Of a stretch of DNA of 64,000 nucleotides, positions 1 through 9,882 are shown piece by piece. The notes beneath the pieces were generated by a model. That model worked only from the letters and a program-made list of their open reading frames with translations, had not been told where the DNA came from and ran no database searches. This stretch comes from Vibrio neptunius (GTDB taxonomy: Bacteria > Pseudomonadota > Gammaproteobacteria > Enterobacterales > Vibrionaceae). The stretch covers positions 3,472,001-3,536,000 of the forward strand of contig CP079859.1 in the NCBI GenBank assembly GCA_019339365.1. Direction: 5' to 3'. Both the position numbers and the translations under genes were made by a program. Position 1 is the first letter of the stretch. Each line of letters begins with the position of its first letter.

Positions 1-272
1 CGGTGATGTTGATCGGTTTGTATGCTCTTGAACTTGCACCGAAAAAAGCCGCAGGTACGGCTGCAGGTCTAACCGGACTATTTGGTTACCTTGGCGGCGC
101 GGTTGCAGCTAACGCGATTCTGGGTTACACCGTGGATCACTTTGGCTGGGATGGTGGATTTATCATTCTGGTCGCATCTTGTATCGCATCTATTATTTGT
201 CTAATTTATGCATTTGTTGGCGAACGTGCTCACCATAAACAGAAAGAAGCCGAAAAGGCAGCACTCGCTTAA
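1..272 (+). CDS. glpT: Glycerol-3-phosphate transporter GlpT, C-terminal part
   Basis: This is the last roughly 90 residues of a major-facilitator inner-membrane antiporter that takes up glycerol-3-phosphate in exchange for phosphate. The gene runs off the left edge of the window, so its start is not visible. Seen here are two hydrophobic segments, a glycine/alanine-rich one ([16 protein letters not shown]) and a second ending in CLIYAF, followed by a short charged cytoplasmic tail rich in Lys and Glu. The segment [12 protein letters not shown] is typical of GlpT-type organophosphate transporters. The adjacent glpQ supports the identification: GlpQ releases glycerol-3-phosphate in the periplasm and GlpT imports it. 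The related UhpT or UhpC are possible from the fragment alone, but the glpQ context argues for GlpT. Confidence 0.88.
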   Translation, partial: VMLIGLYALELAPKKAAGTAAGLTGLFGYLGGAVAANAILGYTVDHFGWDGGFIILVASCIASIICLIYAFVGERAHHKQKEAEKAALA

Positions 273-284
273 TACTCATCAAAG

Positions 285-308
285 AGGCAGTACAGCTGCC
301 TTATTTTA
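285..308 (+). terminator. Hairpin between glpT and glpQ
   Basis: AGGCAG and CTGCCT form a 6-bp stem around a TACAG loop, followed by TATTTT. It is short and lies between two genes of one pathway, so it is more likely to reduce read-through into glpQ or stabilise the glpT message than to stop transcription fully. Confidence 0.45.
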
Positions 309-323
309 ATCAAGGAATGAAGA

Positions 324-1379
324 ATGAAAACAACGTCAGTTTGCGCTACATTTCTGGCTCTTAGTCTATCTGCTGGAGCTTTGGCTAAGCCTCTAGTCAT
401 CGCTCACCGCGGCGCATCAGGCTATCTGCCAGAACATACTCTAGAAGCTAAAGCTTTGGCTTACGCAATGAAACCGGATTACATCGAACAAGATGTTGTC
501 ATGACTAAAGACGATCAACTGGTTGTCCTCCATGATCATTACTTAGATCGAGTCACCGATGTAGCAGAGCGCTACCCTGATCGTGCTCGCGCTGATGGCC
601 GCTATTATGCCATTGACTTTACGCTCGCAGAAATCAAAACCCTAAAAGTGACAGAAGGGTTCAATATTGATGACAATGGTAATAAAGTTGCGGGTTATCC
701 GACCCGTTTTCCAATGTGGAAATCCGACTTCAGCGTCCCTACTCTCGCTGAAGAAATTGAGCTCATTCAAGGGCTCAACAAAACGCTTGGTTACGATATT
801 GGTATTTACCCTGAAATCAAAGCTCCATGGTTCCACCGCCATGAAGGAAAAGACATCTCTTCTGCGGTACTCAAGTTATTAAAACAGTACGGCTATGACA
901 GTCAGGATGACAAAGTCTACCTACAATGCTTTGACGCCAATGAGCTCAAACGCATCAACAATGAACTCATGCCTAGTATGGACATGGATCTCAAGTTAGT
1001 GCAACTGATGGCTTACACTGACTGGAACGAAACCATGGTCTACAAAGGCGACACGGCAACCCCGTATAGCTATGATTGGATGTTCGAATCAGGCGCAATG
1101 AAGGAAGTTGCCAAGTACGCTGAAGGCATTGGCCCTTGGAAACCAATGTTGGTCGATGATAAATCAACCAAAGACAACATTATTATCAAACCTTTGATGA
1201 AAGAGGCAAAAGCAGCAGGCCTAGATGTTCACCCATACACTTTCCGAGCCGATCCTGGCCGTATTCCGAGTTATACGGATAGCTTCGAGGGAATGATGGA
1301 TGTCTTCTACAATCAGGTCAAAGTAGATGGCCTGTTTACCGATTTCCCAGACAAAGCAGTTAGCTTTCTCAACAAATAG
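324..1379 (+). CDS. glpQ: Periplasmic glycerophosphodiester phosphodiesterase GlpQ
   Basis: GlpQ hydrolyses deacylated phospholipids such as glycerophosphocholine and glycerophosphoethanolamine to glycerol-3-phosphate plus an alcohol in the periplasm. Residues 1–21 form a signal peptide with likely cleavage after ALA. The GDPD-family active site is visible: the HRG motif at residues 28–30, the metal ligands E55 and D57, and the second histidine in HDH at 70–72. The length of 351 residues matches the periplasmic GlpQ group rather than the shorter cytoplasmic UgpQ group. The gene starts about 50 bp after glpT with GGAATGAAGA upstream of the ATG, so the two are probably co-transcribed as a glp regulon unit. 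The C-terminal half keeps the motif DGLFTDFPD, typical of these enzymes. Confidence 0.95.
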   Translation: MKTTSVCATFLALSLSAGALAKPLVIAHRGASGYLPEHTLEAKALAYAMKPDYIEQDVVMTKDDQLVVLHDHYLDRVTDVAERYPDRARADGRYYAIDFTLAEIKTLKVTEGFNIDDNGNKVAGYPTRFPMWKSDFSVPTLAEEIELIQGLNKTLGYDIGIYPEIKAPWFHRHEGKDISSAVLKLLKQYGYDSQDDKVYLQCFDANELKRINNELMPSMDMDLKLVQLMAYTDWNETMVYKGDTATPYSYDWMFESGAMKEVAKYAEGIGPWKPMLVDDKSTKDNIIIKPLMKEAKAAGLDVHPYTFRADPGRIPSYTDSFEGMMDVFYNQVKVDGLFTDFPDKAVSFLNK

Positions 1380-1390
1380 TCCTTAAACAA

Positions 1391-1419
1391 AAAAGCCTTA
1401 GTCCATAACTAAGGCTTTT
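1391..1419. terminator. Bidirectional terminator between glpQ and ilvH
   Basis: An 11-bp stem (AAAAGCCTTAG with CTAAGGCTTTT) around a 7-base loop lies between two convergent genes. T-rich flanks on both strands let it serve glpQ and ilvIH. Confidence 0.85.
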
Positions 1420-1439
1420 CTTTCACAACTAATATCAAG

Positions 1440-1934
1440 TTAAGGCTTCAGTGAACGCTCACCGCGTGCAATCCCTACCACACCACTTCGCGCAACCTCA
1501 ATGACATCAGTCACTTCTGAAATCGCTTGAATGAACGCATCCAGCTTTTCACTGGTACCCGCTAGTTGAACCGTGTATTGAGAAGCGGTGACATCAACAA
1601 TCTGACCACGGAAGATATCTGCTGTGCGCTTGACTTCTGCGCGCGCAAAGCCACTGGCTTTCACTTTAACCATCATCAGCTCACGCTCAATATGATCAAG
1701 TTCGGTAACTTCCTGAACTTTCAATACATCAATCAGCTTATTGAGCTGTTTCTGGATCTGTTCAAGCTGCATGTCATCCGAAATCGTAGTGATGTTCATG
1801 CGCGACAGCGTCTCATCATCTGTCGGTGACACCGTTAACGACTCAATGTTGTAACCACGTTGTGAGAACAGACCTACCACTCGAGATAATGCACCCGGTT
1901 GGTTTTCCATCAGCAGTGAAATAATGTGTCTCAT
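1440..1934 (-). CDS. ilvH: Acetolactate synthase small regulatory subunit
   Basis: This is the 164-residue regulatory subunit of acetohydroxyacid synthase III, which gives the catalytic subunit full activity and valine feedback sensitivity. An N-terminal ACT domain begins at RHIISLLMENQPGALSRVVG (residues 2–21), the usual valine-binding segment, and a second ferredoxin-like domain fills the C-terminal half. The length equals that of enterobacterial IlvH. The start codon lies one base after the stop codon of the large-subunit gene, so translation is probably coupled. It is transcribed leftward and ends at the shared terminator near 1391–1419. Identity is clear from both sequence and neighbour. 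Confidence 0.97.
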   Translation of the reverse strand: MRHIISLLMENQPGALSRVVGLFSQRGYNIESLTVSPTDDETLSRMNITTISDDMQLEQIQKQLNKLIDVLKVQEVTELDHIERELMMVKVKASGFARAEVKRTADIFRGQIVDVTASQYTVQLAGTSEKLDAFIQAISEVTDVIEVARSGVVGIARGERSLKP

Positions 1935-1935
1935 A

Positions 1936-3660
1936 TTACGTTCTCTCCGTTTTGCTTAGCCACATTTTGTCCATACCTTCGCCTTTAATTTGCATTGGGT
2001 ATACATGCTCAGTTTCATCAACATTGATATCCACAAACACTAAACGATCTTTCATTTCTAATGCTTGTTTTAAACCAGACTCAAGTTGGTCTGGCGTTTC
2101 AATGCGAATTCCCGCATGTCCGTATGCTTCTGCAATCGCAACAAAGTCCGGAACGGAGCTCATATATGAGTTAGAATGTCTTCCTTGGTAAACAATGTCT
2201 TGCCACTGTTTCACCATGCCTAGGAAACGGTTGTTTAGGTTAATAATCTTAACTGGGATATCGTATTGCAACGCCGTCGACAGCTCCTGAATGTTCATCT
2301 GGATACTGCCATCACCAGTCACCACTACGACCTCTTCATCAGGCTTAGCAAATTTAACCCCTAGACCAGCTGGCAAACCGAAGCCCATCGTGCCTAGACC
2401 ACCAGAATTAATCCAGCGACGTGGTTTATTAAACGGATAGTAGAGCGCTGCGAACATTTGGTGTTGACCCACATCAGAAGCAACGTACGCATCGCCATTT
2501 GTCAGCTTGTGCAGAACCTCAATAACTTGTTGAGGTTTAATACGCTCAGGCGTGGATTCATAAGACAAACATTCACGATCACGCCAAGTCTGGATATCAT
2601 CCCACCAGCTTTGTAGTGCTTCACCATCGTTGGTGGAGCCTTGCTCCTCCAAGAGTGACACCATACTCGCCAGAACTTTCTCTGCTGAGCCAACAATAGG
2701 CAAATCTGCTTTGACGTTTTTCGAGATAGACGACGGATCGATATCAATATGCATCACTTTGGCATTCGGACAATATTTTTCTAGGTTGTTGGTGGTTCGA
2801 TCATCAAATCGCACACCGATACCAAAAATTAAGTCTGCGTTGTGCATCGCCATATTGGCCTCATACACACCGTGCATCCCCAACATACCAAGCGAGTTTT
2901 TATGCGTACCTGGGAAGGCGCCTAACCCCATTAAAGTGCTGACAACAGGTAGGTTTAACGCCTCTGATAACTTCAGAAGCTGCTCATCAGCTTCTGAAAT
3001 AACAGCGCCGCCACCGACGTAAAGAACAGGCTTTTTCGCCTCTAGTAATGCCTTCAAAGCCTTTTTGATCTGACCTTTATGGCCCGTTGTGGTTGGCTTG
3101 TATGAACGCATTGCAATACTGGTAGGATATTCGTATGGCAATTTGACCTGCGGATTCATCACGTCTTTCGGCAGATCAATAACAACCGGGCCAGGACGCC
3201 CTGTCGTCGAAATATAGAAAGCTTTCTTCATGATTTCAGGAATATCTTCCGCTTTCTTAACCAAGAAGCTGTGCTTAACAATAGGGCGCGAAACACCGAC
3301 AATGTCACATTCTTGGAAAGCATCATTACCAATCAGGTTATTAGGTACGTTACCTGAAATCACGATCATTGGAATCGAGTCCATGTACGCGGTTGCAATA
3401 CCTGTCACAGTATTGGTCGCGCCGGGACCAGAGCACACCAGAACCACGCCTGGCTTGCCAGTGGCACGGGTATAGCCATCTGCCATATGGGTAGCCGCTT
3501 GTTCATGACGAACTAAGACGTGCTTAATTTGATCTGTCTTAGCATGAAGCGCATCGTAGATATCCAAAACGGAACCGCCAGGGTACCCAAAAATTTGTTC
3601 TACGCCTTCTTCGATCAGAGATTGAACAACCATCTCCGCACCGGACAACATTGCTGTCAT
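1936..3660 (-). CDS. ilvI: Acetolactate synthase large catalytic subunit
   Basis: This thiamine-diphosphate enzyme condenses two pyruvates to 2-acetolactate, or pyruvate with 2-ketobutyrate to 2-aceto-2-hydroxybutyrate, the first common step of valine, leucine and isoleucine synthesis. The 574-residue protein has the N-terminal pyrimidine-binding domain with the catalytic glutamate in RHEQ (E53), a central domain, and the C-terminal diphosphate-binding domain with [13 protein letters not shown] near residue 445. The start is set by GAGGAG seven bases before the ATG. The tight coupling to ilvH indicates the valine-sensitive AHAS III type. In Escherichia coli ilvIH is activated by Lrp and repressed by leucine; the long AT-rich upstream region here is compatible with that, but I could not define sites. 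Confidence 0.97.
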   Translation of the reverse strand: MTAMLSGAEMVVQSLIEEGVEQIFGYPGGSVLDIYDALHAKTDQIKHVLVRHEQAATHMADGYTRATGKPGVVLVCSGPGATNTVTGIATAYMDSIPMIVISGNVPNNLIGNDAFQECDIVGVSRPIVKHSFLVKKAEDIPEIMKKAFYISTTGRPGPVVIDLPKDVMNPQVKLPYEYPTSIAMRSYKPTTTGHKGQIKKALKALLEAKKPVLYVGGGAVISEADEQLLKLSEALNLPVVSTLMGLGAFPGTHKNSLGMLGMHGVYEANMAMHNADLIFGIGVRFDDRTTNNLEKYCPNAKVMHIDIDPSSISKNVKADLPIVGSAEKVLASMVSLLEEQGSTNDGEALQSWWDDIQTWRDRECLSYESTPERIKPQQVIEVLHKLTNGDAYVASDVGQHQMFAALYYPFNKPRRWINSGGLGTMGFGLPAGLGVKFAKPDEEVVVVTGDGSIQMNIQELSTALQYDIPVKIINLNNRFLGMVKQWQDIVYQGRHSNSYMSSVPDFVAIAEAYGHAGIRIETPDQLESGLKQALEMKDRLVFVDINVDETEHVYPMQIKGEGMDKMWLSKTERT

Positions 3661-4025
3661 ATTATTCTCCTCACCAGAATACCAATTAATAAGGTCAACT
3701 AATTGGGCTGGTTTTACATAGTCTAGGGCTTATTCGTAGCCTAAATCGAAATACTTTCACTTTTTCGGCTATGTCTTGCTCTGTCGTAACAGAAAACAAG
3801 TTCACGCAACAAATGTAACGTTTTCTTATCAAAGGGTCTAATGAGACATAATTCTCATTTTAAGCAATATGCTATTTATCAAACTAATATAAGGAAAGAA
3901 CACCAGATGAAACAAAAAAAACAGAAAATGAGATAAAAAAAAACAAAAAATTCAGAGTAAAATATTAGCCAATGTCAGATAAGAGCGAAGCTTTACCCTC
4001 ATCAGGTCATCTGTTTAGGTATAAA
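3661..4025. other. AT-rich upstream region of ilvIH
   Basis: This 365-bp gap contains no credible gene. It holds the ilvI ribosome-binding site and, at 3682–3706, an inverted repeat (CCAATTA and TAATTGG around 11 bases) in the 5' leader. The stretch 3890–3960 is A-rich on the plus strand. I could not choose one promoter with confidence. Confidence 0.6.
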
Positions 4026-4066
4026 AAATCCCTCAACAGTCAAAGGCAACCGATTGAGGGAATTTT
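4026..4066 (-). terminator. Terminator after the acyl-CoA ligase gene
   Basis: An AAAATTCCCTCAA stem pairs with TTGAGGGATTTT when read on the minus strand and is followed by T-rich sequence. It lies about 30 bp beyond the stop codon of the upstream ligase gene. Confidence 0.8.
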
Positions 4067-4096
4067 AAACAATTCAAAATTTAACTTGTTAGAGAT

Positions 4097-5905
4097 TTAC
4101 TTTTTCATTGCCGTATCACTGTACATTTCTTCGATTTCGTCCTGATATTTGTCGTTAATCACCTTGCGACGCAATTTCTGTGTTGGTGTTAGTTCACCAT
4201 CATCCATTGAGAAAGCCTTTGGTAACAATTTGAACTTCTTAACCTGCTCAAACTTCGCCAGCTCTTGCTGTAGGTCGTTGACTCGTTGTTCGAGCATTTC
4301 CAACACCTGATGATGCTTAATCAGTTCAACACGATCATGATATTTTATGTTCAGCTCTTTCGCGTACTCTTCCAAACTGTCGTAGCACGGTACAATAAGC
4401 GCAGAAACAAACTTACGCGTATCGGCAATCACTGCAATCTGCTCAATAAAATGATCTTTGCCGATTGCTCCTTCGATCATCTGCGGCGCAATGTACTTGC
4501 CACCTGATGTTTTCATCAACTCTTTAATGCGTTCGGTAATGAACAAGTTGCCATTTTCGTCGATATGGCCCGCATCTCCGGTTTTGAGGAAACCATGCTC
4601 ATCAAACGTTTTTGCCGTCTCTTCTGGCATCTTGTAGTAACCACGCATTACCATAGGTCCGCGGACTAGGATCTCATTGTTTTGGCCGATTTTTACTTGA
4701 GCGCCAGGCATCGCCATACCTATGGAATCTGGGTTGAAGCTATTGTCTGACCAACACGACACCGTCGCTGTCGTTTCTGTCATGCCATAGCCAAGCTTGA
4801 CGTTAATTCCCATCGCATGGAAAAAGCGGCCAATCGTCTCATCCAACTTCGCACCACCACATGGCATAAAGTTAATTCGACCACCCAGTAGAGCGCGTAG
4901 CTTGGACAGCACCAACTTGTCAGCCAGCTGATGGGACTTTTTCAAAATTAAAGAGGGTTGACGCCCTTCCTGATCACAGGCGGCCATTTTAGCGCCCATA
5001 TTCACAGCCCAGGTGAACAACACCTTGCGAATCATCGGAGCCTTGGAGACTTTTTCATGAATGGCTGAGAAGATTTTCTCGTAAAAACGTGGAACCGCAC
5101 ACATCACTGTCGGGCGCACCTCACTCAAGGCATCACGTACTTGCATGGTATCTTGTAGATAACAATTGGTAGCACCTTTATACAGAACGTAGAAAGTCCA
5201 TGCTCGTTCAAAAACATGAGAAAGAGGTAAAAAGCAAAGAGAAACGTCAGTTTGCGATAGGCTTAAACGCTGATCATGACCTTCAAGTTGAGCACCGATA
5301 TTGGCGTAATCGAGCATCACACCTTTCGGTTGACCTGTGGTACCTGAGGTATAGATCAAAGTGAGAAGATCATCTAAATTCGCTTGCTCTAAGCGAGTAT
5401 CGAGTTCTTGCTGTTGGGTTTTATCTACATTGGCAATGAGTCTCTGCCAACGGATGGCAAATCCGTGTTCCCCCACATCAATATCATCAGACATAGCAAC
5501 AATAAGTTCTAGTTGTTCACATTGATTAAAAATAGACACGGCAGCATCAAATTGAGCCTGTTCACCAACAAATAGAACTCTCACATCTGCATCTTGTAAG
5601 ATATACGCAGATTGAGCCGCTGTGTTCGTTGGGTAAATGGGTACAGTGACCGCGCGAATTTGAAGAGCAGCAAAGTCCGCCACTGTCCACTGCGGCATGT
5701 TGTTAGAGAAGATACCGATCTTATCTTGAATTCGGATCCCATGAGCCAACAAAGCAAGTGACAAAGCATCCACTTGCTGACCAAATTGCTTCCAGCTAAT
5801 GCCATTCCACATATCACCCACTTTGTGTTTTAGAGCAATACGGTCACCGCTTTTGGCAATCTGTTCACGAATTCTTTTTACAATATGAAAATCTAAGTTG
5901 GCCAT
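4097..5905 (-). CDS. Long-chain acyl-CoA synthetase, AMP-forming (FadD15-like)
   Basis: This 602-residue ANL-superfamily adenylating enzyme activates a fatty acid with ATP and joins it to coenzyme A. Visible signatures are the P-loop-like [16 protein letters not shown] (about residue 188), [12 protein letters not shown] (about 373), and the hinge region [12 protein letters not shown] followed by [19 protein letters not shown] (about 445–475), where the C-terminal lysine-bearing domain begins. Length and motif spacing fit the long-chain (ACSL/FadD15) group rather than the roughly 560-residue classical FadD. No signal peptide is visible; such enzymes are usually peripheral membrane proteins. 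It stands alone between ilvIH and leuO with its own terminator, and its substrate range cannot be read from sequence. Confidence 0.92.
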   Translation of the reverse strand: MANLDFHIVKRIREQIAKSGDRIALKHKVGDMWNGISWKQFGQQVDALSLALLAHGIRIQDKIGIFSNNMPQWTVADFAALQIRAVTVPIYPTNTAAQSAYILQDADVRVLFVGEQAQFDAAVSIFNQCEQLELIVAMSDDIDVGEHGFAIRWQRLIANVDKTQQQELDTRLEQANLDDLLTLIYTSGTTGQPKGVMLDYANIGAQLEGHDQRLSLSQTDVSLCFLPLSHVFERAWTFYVLYKGATNCYLQDTMQVRDALSEVRPTVMCAVPRFYEKIFSAIHEKVSKAPMIRKVLFTWAVNMGAKMAACDQEGRQPSLILKKSHQLADKLVLSKLRALLGGRINFMPCGGAKLDETIGRFFHAMGINVKLGYGMTETTATVSCWSDNSFNPDSIGMAMPGAQVKIGQNNEILVRGPMVMRGYYKMPEETAKTFDEHGFLKTGDAGHIDENGNLFITERIKELMKTSGGKYIAPQMIEGAIGKDHFIEQIAVIADTRKFVSALIVPCYDSLEEYAKELNIKYHDRVELIKHHQVLEMLEQRVNDLQQELAKFEQVKKFKLLPKAFSMDDGELTPTQKLRRKVINDKYQDEIEEMYSDTAMKK

Positions 5906-6011
5906 CTTTTCTACCTTTAGCTTACACCTGTAAGCTTTTTAGAGCGCACAAGTGTACATTTAAGGCCATAAAAGGCAACTGACGGGTATCAAACTTATCC
6001 ATTAAATCGTA

Positions 6012-6045
6012 AAAAACCTTGAATGGCGAATAGCCACTCAAGGTT
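6012..6045 (-). terminator. Terminator after leuO
   Basis: The minus strand reads AACCTTGAGTGGC, a short loop, GCCATTCAAGGTT and a T run, forming a stem with one mismatch. It begins about 27 bp after the leuO stop codon. Confidence 0.82.
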
Positions 6046-6071
6046 TCATTCTTGCCATAAATAACGGTAAA

Positions 6072-7031
6072 TTAGTCTAGGGCAACGACTTCACCGCAGA
6101 TCATCATTAGCTGATCACGTAACCAAATATGACCTTTGTCTTTTTCGCTTGATTCATGCCAGCTTAGGAAGCCACTGATCTTGCCATTTTCAAATGGGAA
6201 ATCCAGTATTTGCAACTGTTCTTTGTTCGCTGCATTTTCTACCATCCAACGTGGTGCGATAGTCACAAGCTCAGATTGTCCAACCACGTAAAGCACGTTG
6301 CTCAAGCTTGTTCCTTCGTAATACGCCTGCACATCTAGATCACGGTATGCTTGCTCAGAGAAACTGCGCTGACCATGAACACGAGAAAGTTTTGCATGAC
6401 GCTCACCTTTAAGAAGCTCAGCAGTTACGGCATCCTGAATACGTGGGTGAGATTTAGAAGCAACAACAACAAGCTCGTCTTGGAAGATTTCTGTACTTGA
6501 GAAGCCTTGTTCGTCGAAACGTGCGTAATCAACCACGAAGTCGATTTCTTGATAGCGCATTCTCTCCGCTAATTGGCGGTCAAATTCAGCATCAAGATGA
6601 AGCTGTACATTTGGAGCCTGATCGTGAATTGTCGACATAATTCTAGGCGCAAAGCGCATATCACAAGGACTACAGATCGCCAGTTTAAACAAACGCGTTG
6701 ATGTTTCAGGCGAGAAAATTGAGCTTGGTAGCTCATTACGGATAAGTTGCAGTGCTTGGCGAACTGGACCAAACAACAGACGCGCACGCTGAGTCGGTTG
6801 AATACCACGCCCCTGACGCATAAATAGCTCGTCATTGAACATAACTTTCAAGCGTGCAACCGCATTACTTACTGCTGGTTGAGACATGCCCAGGTTATGA
6901 GCGGCACGGGTAATATTTTGTTCTTGCATTACTGCGTCAAAAACAGTGAGAAGGTTTAGATCTACTCCACGTAGAGTACTTTCCATTCGGTAGCTAGCAA
7001 TCGCACTCATAGATTCTTTCTTATCAATCAT
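6072..7031 (-). CDS. leuO: LysR-type regulator LeuO
   Basis: LeuO is a global LysR-type transcription factor. The segment VDLNLLTVFDAVMQEQNITR (residues 24–43) followed by AAHNLGMSQPAVSNAVARLK is nearly identical to the winged helix-turn-helix of enterobacterial LeuO. The rest is the effector-binding domain, ending with SWHESSEKDKGHIW, also characteristic of the family. The N-terminus is uncertain: the first ATG gives 319 residues, and later Met8 or Met16 are possible. Position near leuABCD matches the E. coli arrangement, although here three genes lie between. In Vibrio cholerae leuO is known to respond to ToxR and to bile or cyclic dipeptides. The AT-rich upstream DNA is consistent with H-NS silencing, which is inference. 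Confidence 0.95.
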   Translation of the reverse strand: MIDKKESMSAIASYRMESTLRGVDLNLLTVFDAVMQEQNITRAAHNLGMSQPAVSNAVARLKVMFNDELFMRQGRGIQPTQRARLLFGPVRQALQLIRNELPSSIFSPETSTRLFKLAICSPCDMRFAPRIMSTIHDQAPNVQLHLDAEFDRQLAERMRYQEIDFVVDYARFDEQGFSSTEIFQDELVVVASKSHPRIQDAVTAELLKGERHAKLSRVHGQRSFSEQAYRDLDVQAYYEGTSLSNVLYVVGQSELVTIAPRWMVENAANKEQLQILDFPFENGKISGFLSWHESSEKDKGHIWLRDQLMMICGEVVALD

Positions 7032-7373
7032 CAGGGCAAGCCTCTTGTATTCGTCAATGTAAATGGTTCTTAAAATGAATATTGGTTGGGAATAGATAAC
7101 CCAGATAGTGTTATATTTATCCGTCAGATATTTCCCGGCGGATTGCTACTATCAGCGAATCAATCAATGATTAGCAACAAGATTGATAATTAATCAGTAT
7201 TTTTTATTTAAGCTATAAAATTAATATTATTAATCATTAAGTTATGTCATATATAAAAAATTATAAATCGCAAATACTGTAAAGGATTAGCTAATCAATT
7301 AGGTTTAAGCATGAAGTTAAGATCGTGACGAGATGTATTGGTAGAAAAAATAATTTATAGGGTCGATACAAAA
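7032..7373. other. AT-rich leuO upstream region
   Basis: This roughly 340-bp non-coding stretch is strongly AT-rich around 7180–7290, with runs such as TTAATATTATTAATCATTAA. It precedes leuO on the minus strand. The composition suits an H-NS or LeuO binding region, but I cannot show binding and see no open frame of note. Confidence 0.55.
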
Positions 7374-7397
7374 ACAGCATCAATAATTTGATGCTGT
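7374..7397 (-). terminator. Terminator after the glycosyltransferase gene
   Basis: A perfect 10-bp stem (ACAGCATCAA with TTGATGCTGT) around a 4-base loop is followed by TTTT on the minus strand, 25 bp past the stop codon. Confidence 0.82.
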
Positions 7398-7421
7398 GTA
7401 CCCGAGAAAAGTGGCAATAAG

Positions 7422-8468
7422 CTAAATATTGGTGACGTAACTTGGAAAGTCTACTTTATCCCACAAGGTTTGAGTTAGCTCAGACTTGTTATCCCAGTCA
7501 CCTTTTATCAGCCAGTCAGCAATCGCTTCAGCGACATCGGGATAAGTGACGCTTTCCGCTTGATCGTCATCGAGCCAATGACGTACAACAGAAGCGTCAA
7601 GCATGTCCATACAACTGGCTAGGCCTAGAACTTCTAAGGTTGCTACATTACTCATCTGCTCAAACTGCCCACTCAGGGGCTTAAGCAATAATTTTTTCCC
7701 TAGAGTCAGAGCTTCCGATGGGAGTTCAAAGCCACCATTGGCAATAACACCGTTACAGCGATTAAGGTGATATTGAAATTTCTGAAAACTCAATGGCAAA
7801 TAGCATACATTGTCGACAATTTGCTCCTGCCTAATTTCCGGATGAAAGCAGACAAATCGCTGTTGTGAGAATCGCAGCAATAGCTCCGCGATATCATCTA
7901 TGCTCTCAAATGGCAAATACACGAGCACAAAGTCTTCACCTTCGACTTGTTCATTATGGGTATGAACAATAGGAGGAAGAATGGGTTGATCGAAGTGGTA
8001 CCAATGCAAACCGATATGGTGCAAAGCAGGAGCAAAGTACTTAATGATTTTTTTGTCTAGCCAACTCGCTCCTTTGAGAGGCACAGAGTATCGGAATGCA
8101 TTCTGATGGCTGATACTGATGGAAACCTTGCCTTGCATTTTCGATGCCCATGCTGAAACGGGCTCAAAATCATTCAAAACGATATCATAATCACTTAAAT
8201 CAAGCTGCCTCACCTCTTTACAGAAAGTGAGTAAGTTATTACGCAGGCATGTTTTATGGTAATTGACTTGGCCACTCTCAGTCACAAATGTCAAACCACG
8301 TCGAGTGTGATAATCACCAAACGCTTCCATTGAAAAGTATTTATCGACTGCACGACCAGAAAAAAGAAACTCAACGTCAATGCCCCGACGTTTGAGTGCA
8401 TAACTCATTGCTCTAGCTCGAGCGATATGACCATTTCCTGTACCTTGAACCCCATACAGAACTCTCAT
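7422..8468 (-). CDS. MJ1255/VC2487-type glycosyltransferase
   Basis: This 348-residue protein resembles GT-B-fold glycosyltransferases related to UDP-glucuronosyltransferases and MurG. The N-terminus has a nucleotide-fold start, MRVLYGVQGTGNGHIARARA, in which GTGNGHIAR is typical of the MJ1255/VC2487 group. The C-terminal donor-site-like segment is GGFELPSEALTLGKKLLLKP (about residues 246–265), then a GQFEQ motif as in MurG-like enzymes. No membrane segment is evident. The gene begins 3 bp after a PAP2 phosphatase gene and probably shares its transcript. A glycosyltransferase next to membrane lipid phosphatases suggests modification of a lipid-linked sugar in the envelope; the substrate is unknown. 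Confidence 0.8.
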   Translation of the reverse strand: MRVLYGVQGTGNGHIARARAMSYALKRRGIDVEFLFSGRAVDKYFSMEAFGDYHTRRGLTFVTESGQVNYHKTCLRNNLLTFCKEVRQLDLSDYDIVLNDFEPVSAWASKMQGKVSISISHQNAFRYSVPLKGASWLDKKIIKYFAPALHHIGLHWYHFDQPILPPIVHTHNEQVEGEDFVLVYLPFESIDDIAELLLRFSQQRFVCFHPEIRQEQIVDNVCYLPLSFQKFQYHLNRCNGVIANGGFELPSEALTLGKKLLLKPLSGQFEQMSNVATLEVLGLASCMDMLDASVVRHWLDDDQAESVTYPDVAEAIADWLIKGDWDNKSELTQTLWDKVDFPSYVTNI

Positions 8469-8471
8469 ACT

Positions 8472-9002
8472 TTACACTCCCATGATCACAGATAGTCCAA
8501 TTTGAGCGCAACCAATACCCAATAGTGCACCGAGTACCACATCTGTTAGAAAGTGGACACCCAGTAAAATACGAGAAGCTGCAATCAAAGCCGCCCATAA
8601 AAAGACAAACATTTCTAGGTCGATGTAAAAGTGACTGATCAGCGTAGCCATTAAAAAAGCGGCGGCTGTATGCCCTGAAGGCAAGCTGTAACGATCTGAA
8701 GGTGTAATGAAGGACGTCACCAGTTCAGATAGCTCTTCTGGTCGGCGACGTTTAAAGAGGTTTTTAGCTGTCCAGTAGATAGGTAGCTCCACGGCAAAGG
8801 CAATCAAACCGGCCAGTAAAAAGAGCGTACCGATTTCGCCACCAAACCACCAAGCGACAAGGCCTATCACAGCATACAAATGCCCATCTCCCGTGTGAGA
8901 GACGGCTTTGCTCCATCGAGAGAGTGGATATGAGAATTTATGTTGTAGACAAAACAGTGAGAATGCCAAATCAAACTTGGCGATTGGTTCGATTGAACGC
9001 AT
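8472..9002 (-). CDS. PAP2-family membrane phosphatase, copy A
   Basis: This 176-residue multi-span inner-membrane protein carries the complete PAP2 (type 2 phosphatidic acid phosphatase) active site: K80-x6-R87-P88, P108-S-G-H111, and S143-R144-x5-H150-x3-D154. Such enzymes dephosphorylate lipid phosphates, including phosphatidic acid, phosphatidylglycerophosphate or undecaprenyl diphosphate, on the periplasmic face. About five hydrophobic helices are visible. It aligns without gaps to the next gene upstream (copy B), with about 57% identity by hand count, so the pair is a tandem duplication. It runs into the glycosyltransferase gene after 3 bp. The substrate cannot be decided from sequence. 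Confidence 0.9.
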   Translation of the reverse strand: MRSIEPIAKFDLAFSLFCLQHKFSYPLSRWSKAVSHTGDGHLYAVIGLVAWWFGGEIGTLFLLAGLIAFAVELPIYWTAKNLFKRRRPEELSELVTSFITPSDRYSLPSGHTAAAFLMATLISHFYIDLEMFVFLWAALIAASRILLGVHFLTDVVLGALLGIGCAQIGLSVIMGV

Positions 9003-9084
9003 TACCGACTCCTTGCAACGACGGTTCTACGTTCAAATTAAGAGAAGTAAGTGACAAATCAGTGAAGCTTTCAGGTTGATTCAG

Positions 9085-9609
9085 TTACATCGTTAACATC
9101 AACGCCAGCTTGGCACACGCAATGCCCAAACCCGCCCCTATCACGATATCAGTGAAGAAGTGCACGCCCAGAAAAATACGTGAGGTGCTCACTGCTGCCG
9201 CCCAGCCGTACGCTGCAATCGCATATTGAGGGTAAAAGCTCGCAATTAATGTAGCCATCAAAAATCCAGCCGCAGTATGACCGGATGGCAAGCTATACTG
9301 ATCCGCTGGTTGAATAAATGAGGTGAGTGATTCGGAACAATCATAGGGACGACGGCGCCGAAAACCATTCTTCAAAACCCAGTAAATGGGTAATTCGATG
9401 ATAAATGCCAGAATGCCGACTTTAAGAAAAGCGGCACCTGTGGTCGTATCCAGCGCCCAAGCGATCAGGCCAATCAGCAAATACAGATGCCCATCTCCAG
9501 TATGAGAAATCAGGCGACTCAGCTTAGCCAGCGGCAGATTAAAGCGATGACCTAAGCAAAATGAGGACAATGCCAAGTCAAATTTGATGATGGGATCAAC
9601 GGCACGCAC
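9085..9609 (-). CDS. PAP2-family membrane phosphatase, copy B
   Basis: This 174-residue paralogue of the downstream PAP2 gene has all catalytic motifs at identical positions: K80-x6-R87-P88, P108-S-G-H111, S143-R144-x5-H150-x3-D154. The N-terminal region SHTGDGHLY (residues 35–43) is shared exactly with copy A. It is predicted to be an inner-membrane lipid phosphatase. It is the first gene of the PAP2–PAP2–glycosyltransferase group and is divergent from the leucine operon, with a 270-bp shared upstream region. The 82-bp gap to copy A may hold a weak internal promoter, which I could not resolve. Differences between copies cluster in the periplasmic loop around residues 51–60, a possible site of substrate divergence. 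Confidence 0.9.
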   Translation of the reverse strand: MRAVDPIIKFDLALSSFCLGHRFNLPLAKLSRLISHTGDGHLYLLIGLIAWALDTTTGAAFLKVGILAFIIELPIYWVLKNGFRRRRPYDCSESLTSFIQPADQYSLPSGHTAAGFLMATLIASFYPQYAIAAYGWAAAVSTSRIFLGVHFFTDIVIGAGLGIACAKLALMLTM

Positions 9610-9800
9610 GGTACTTTTCTCCTGTGATCACATGCGAAGTCACATCATAGGTATAGTGAGATGAACCAGAGATTAATCATCTCATTCATCTTGCCATTCA
9701 CTGCTCGAATAGCAGGACAATATCTTCTGTATACCTAATATGGTTTATCGCCATAAATTAGTTCATTTGACTATTGATGAATAAAAAAACAACTTTAGGG

Positions 9801-9829
9801 TTGACGTACTCAGTGGAGTGCGGTACTAA
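9801..9829 (+). promoter_or_regulatory. Promoter of the leucine operon
   Basis: TTGACG (9801–9806) and TACTAA (9824–9829) are separated by 17 bp and lie about 50 bp before the leader peptide. This is a good sigma-70 match; the start site would fall near 9836. Confidence 0.75.
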
Positions 9830-9882
9830 TCTATTAACTTAATTTTGTGGTTTATTTAACGCCCTAATAGGAACCGTTAACA

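Noticed and set aside
8413..8598. A 61-codon frame across the PAP2/glycosyltransferase junction
   Set aside because: It overlaps two well-supported genes on the same strand in another frame.
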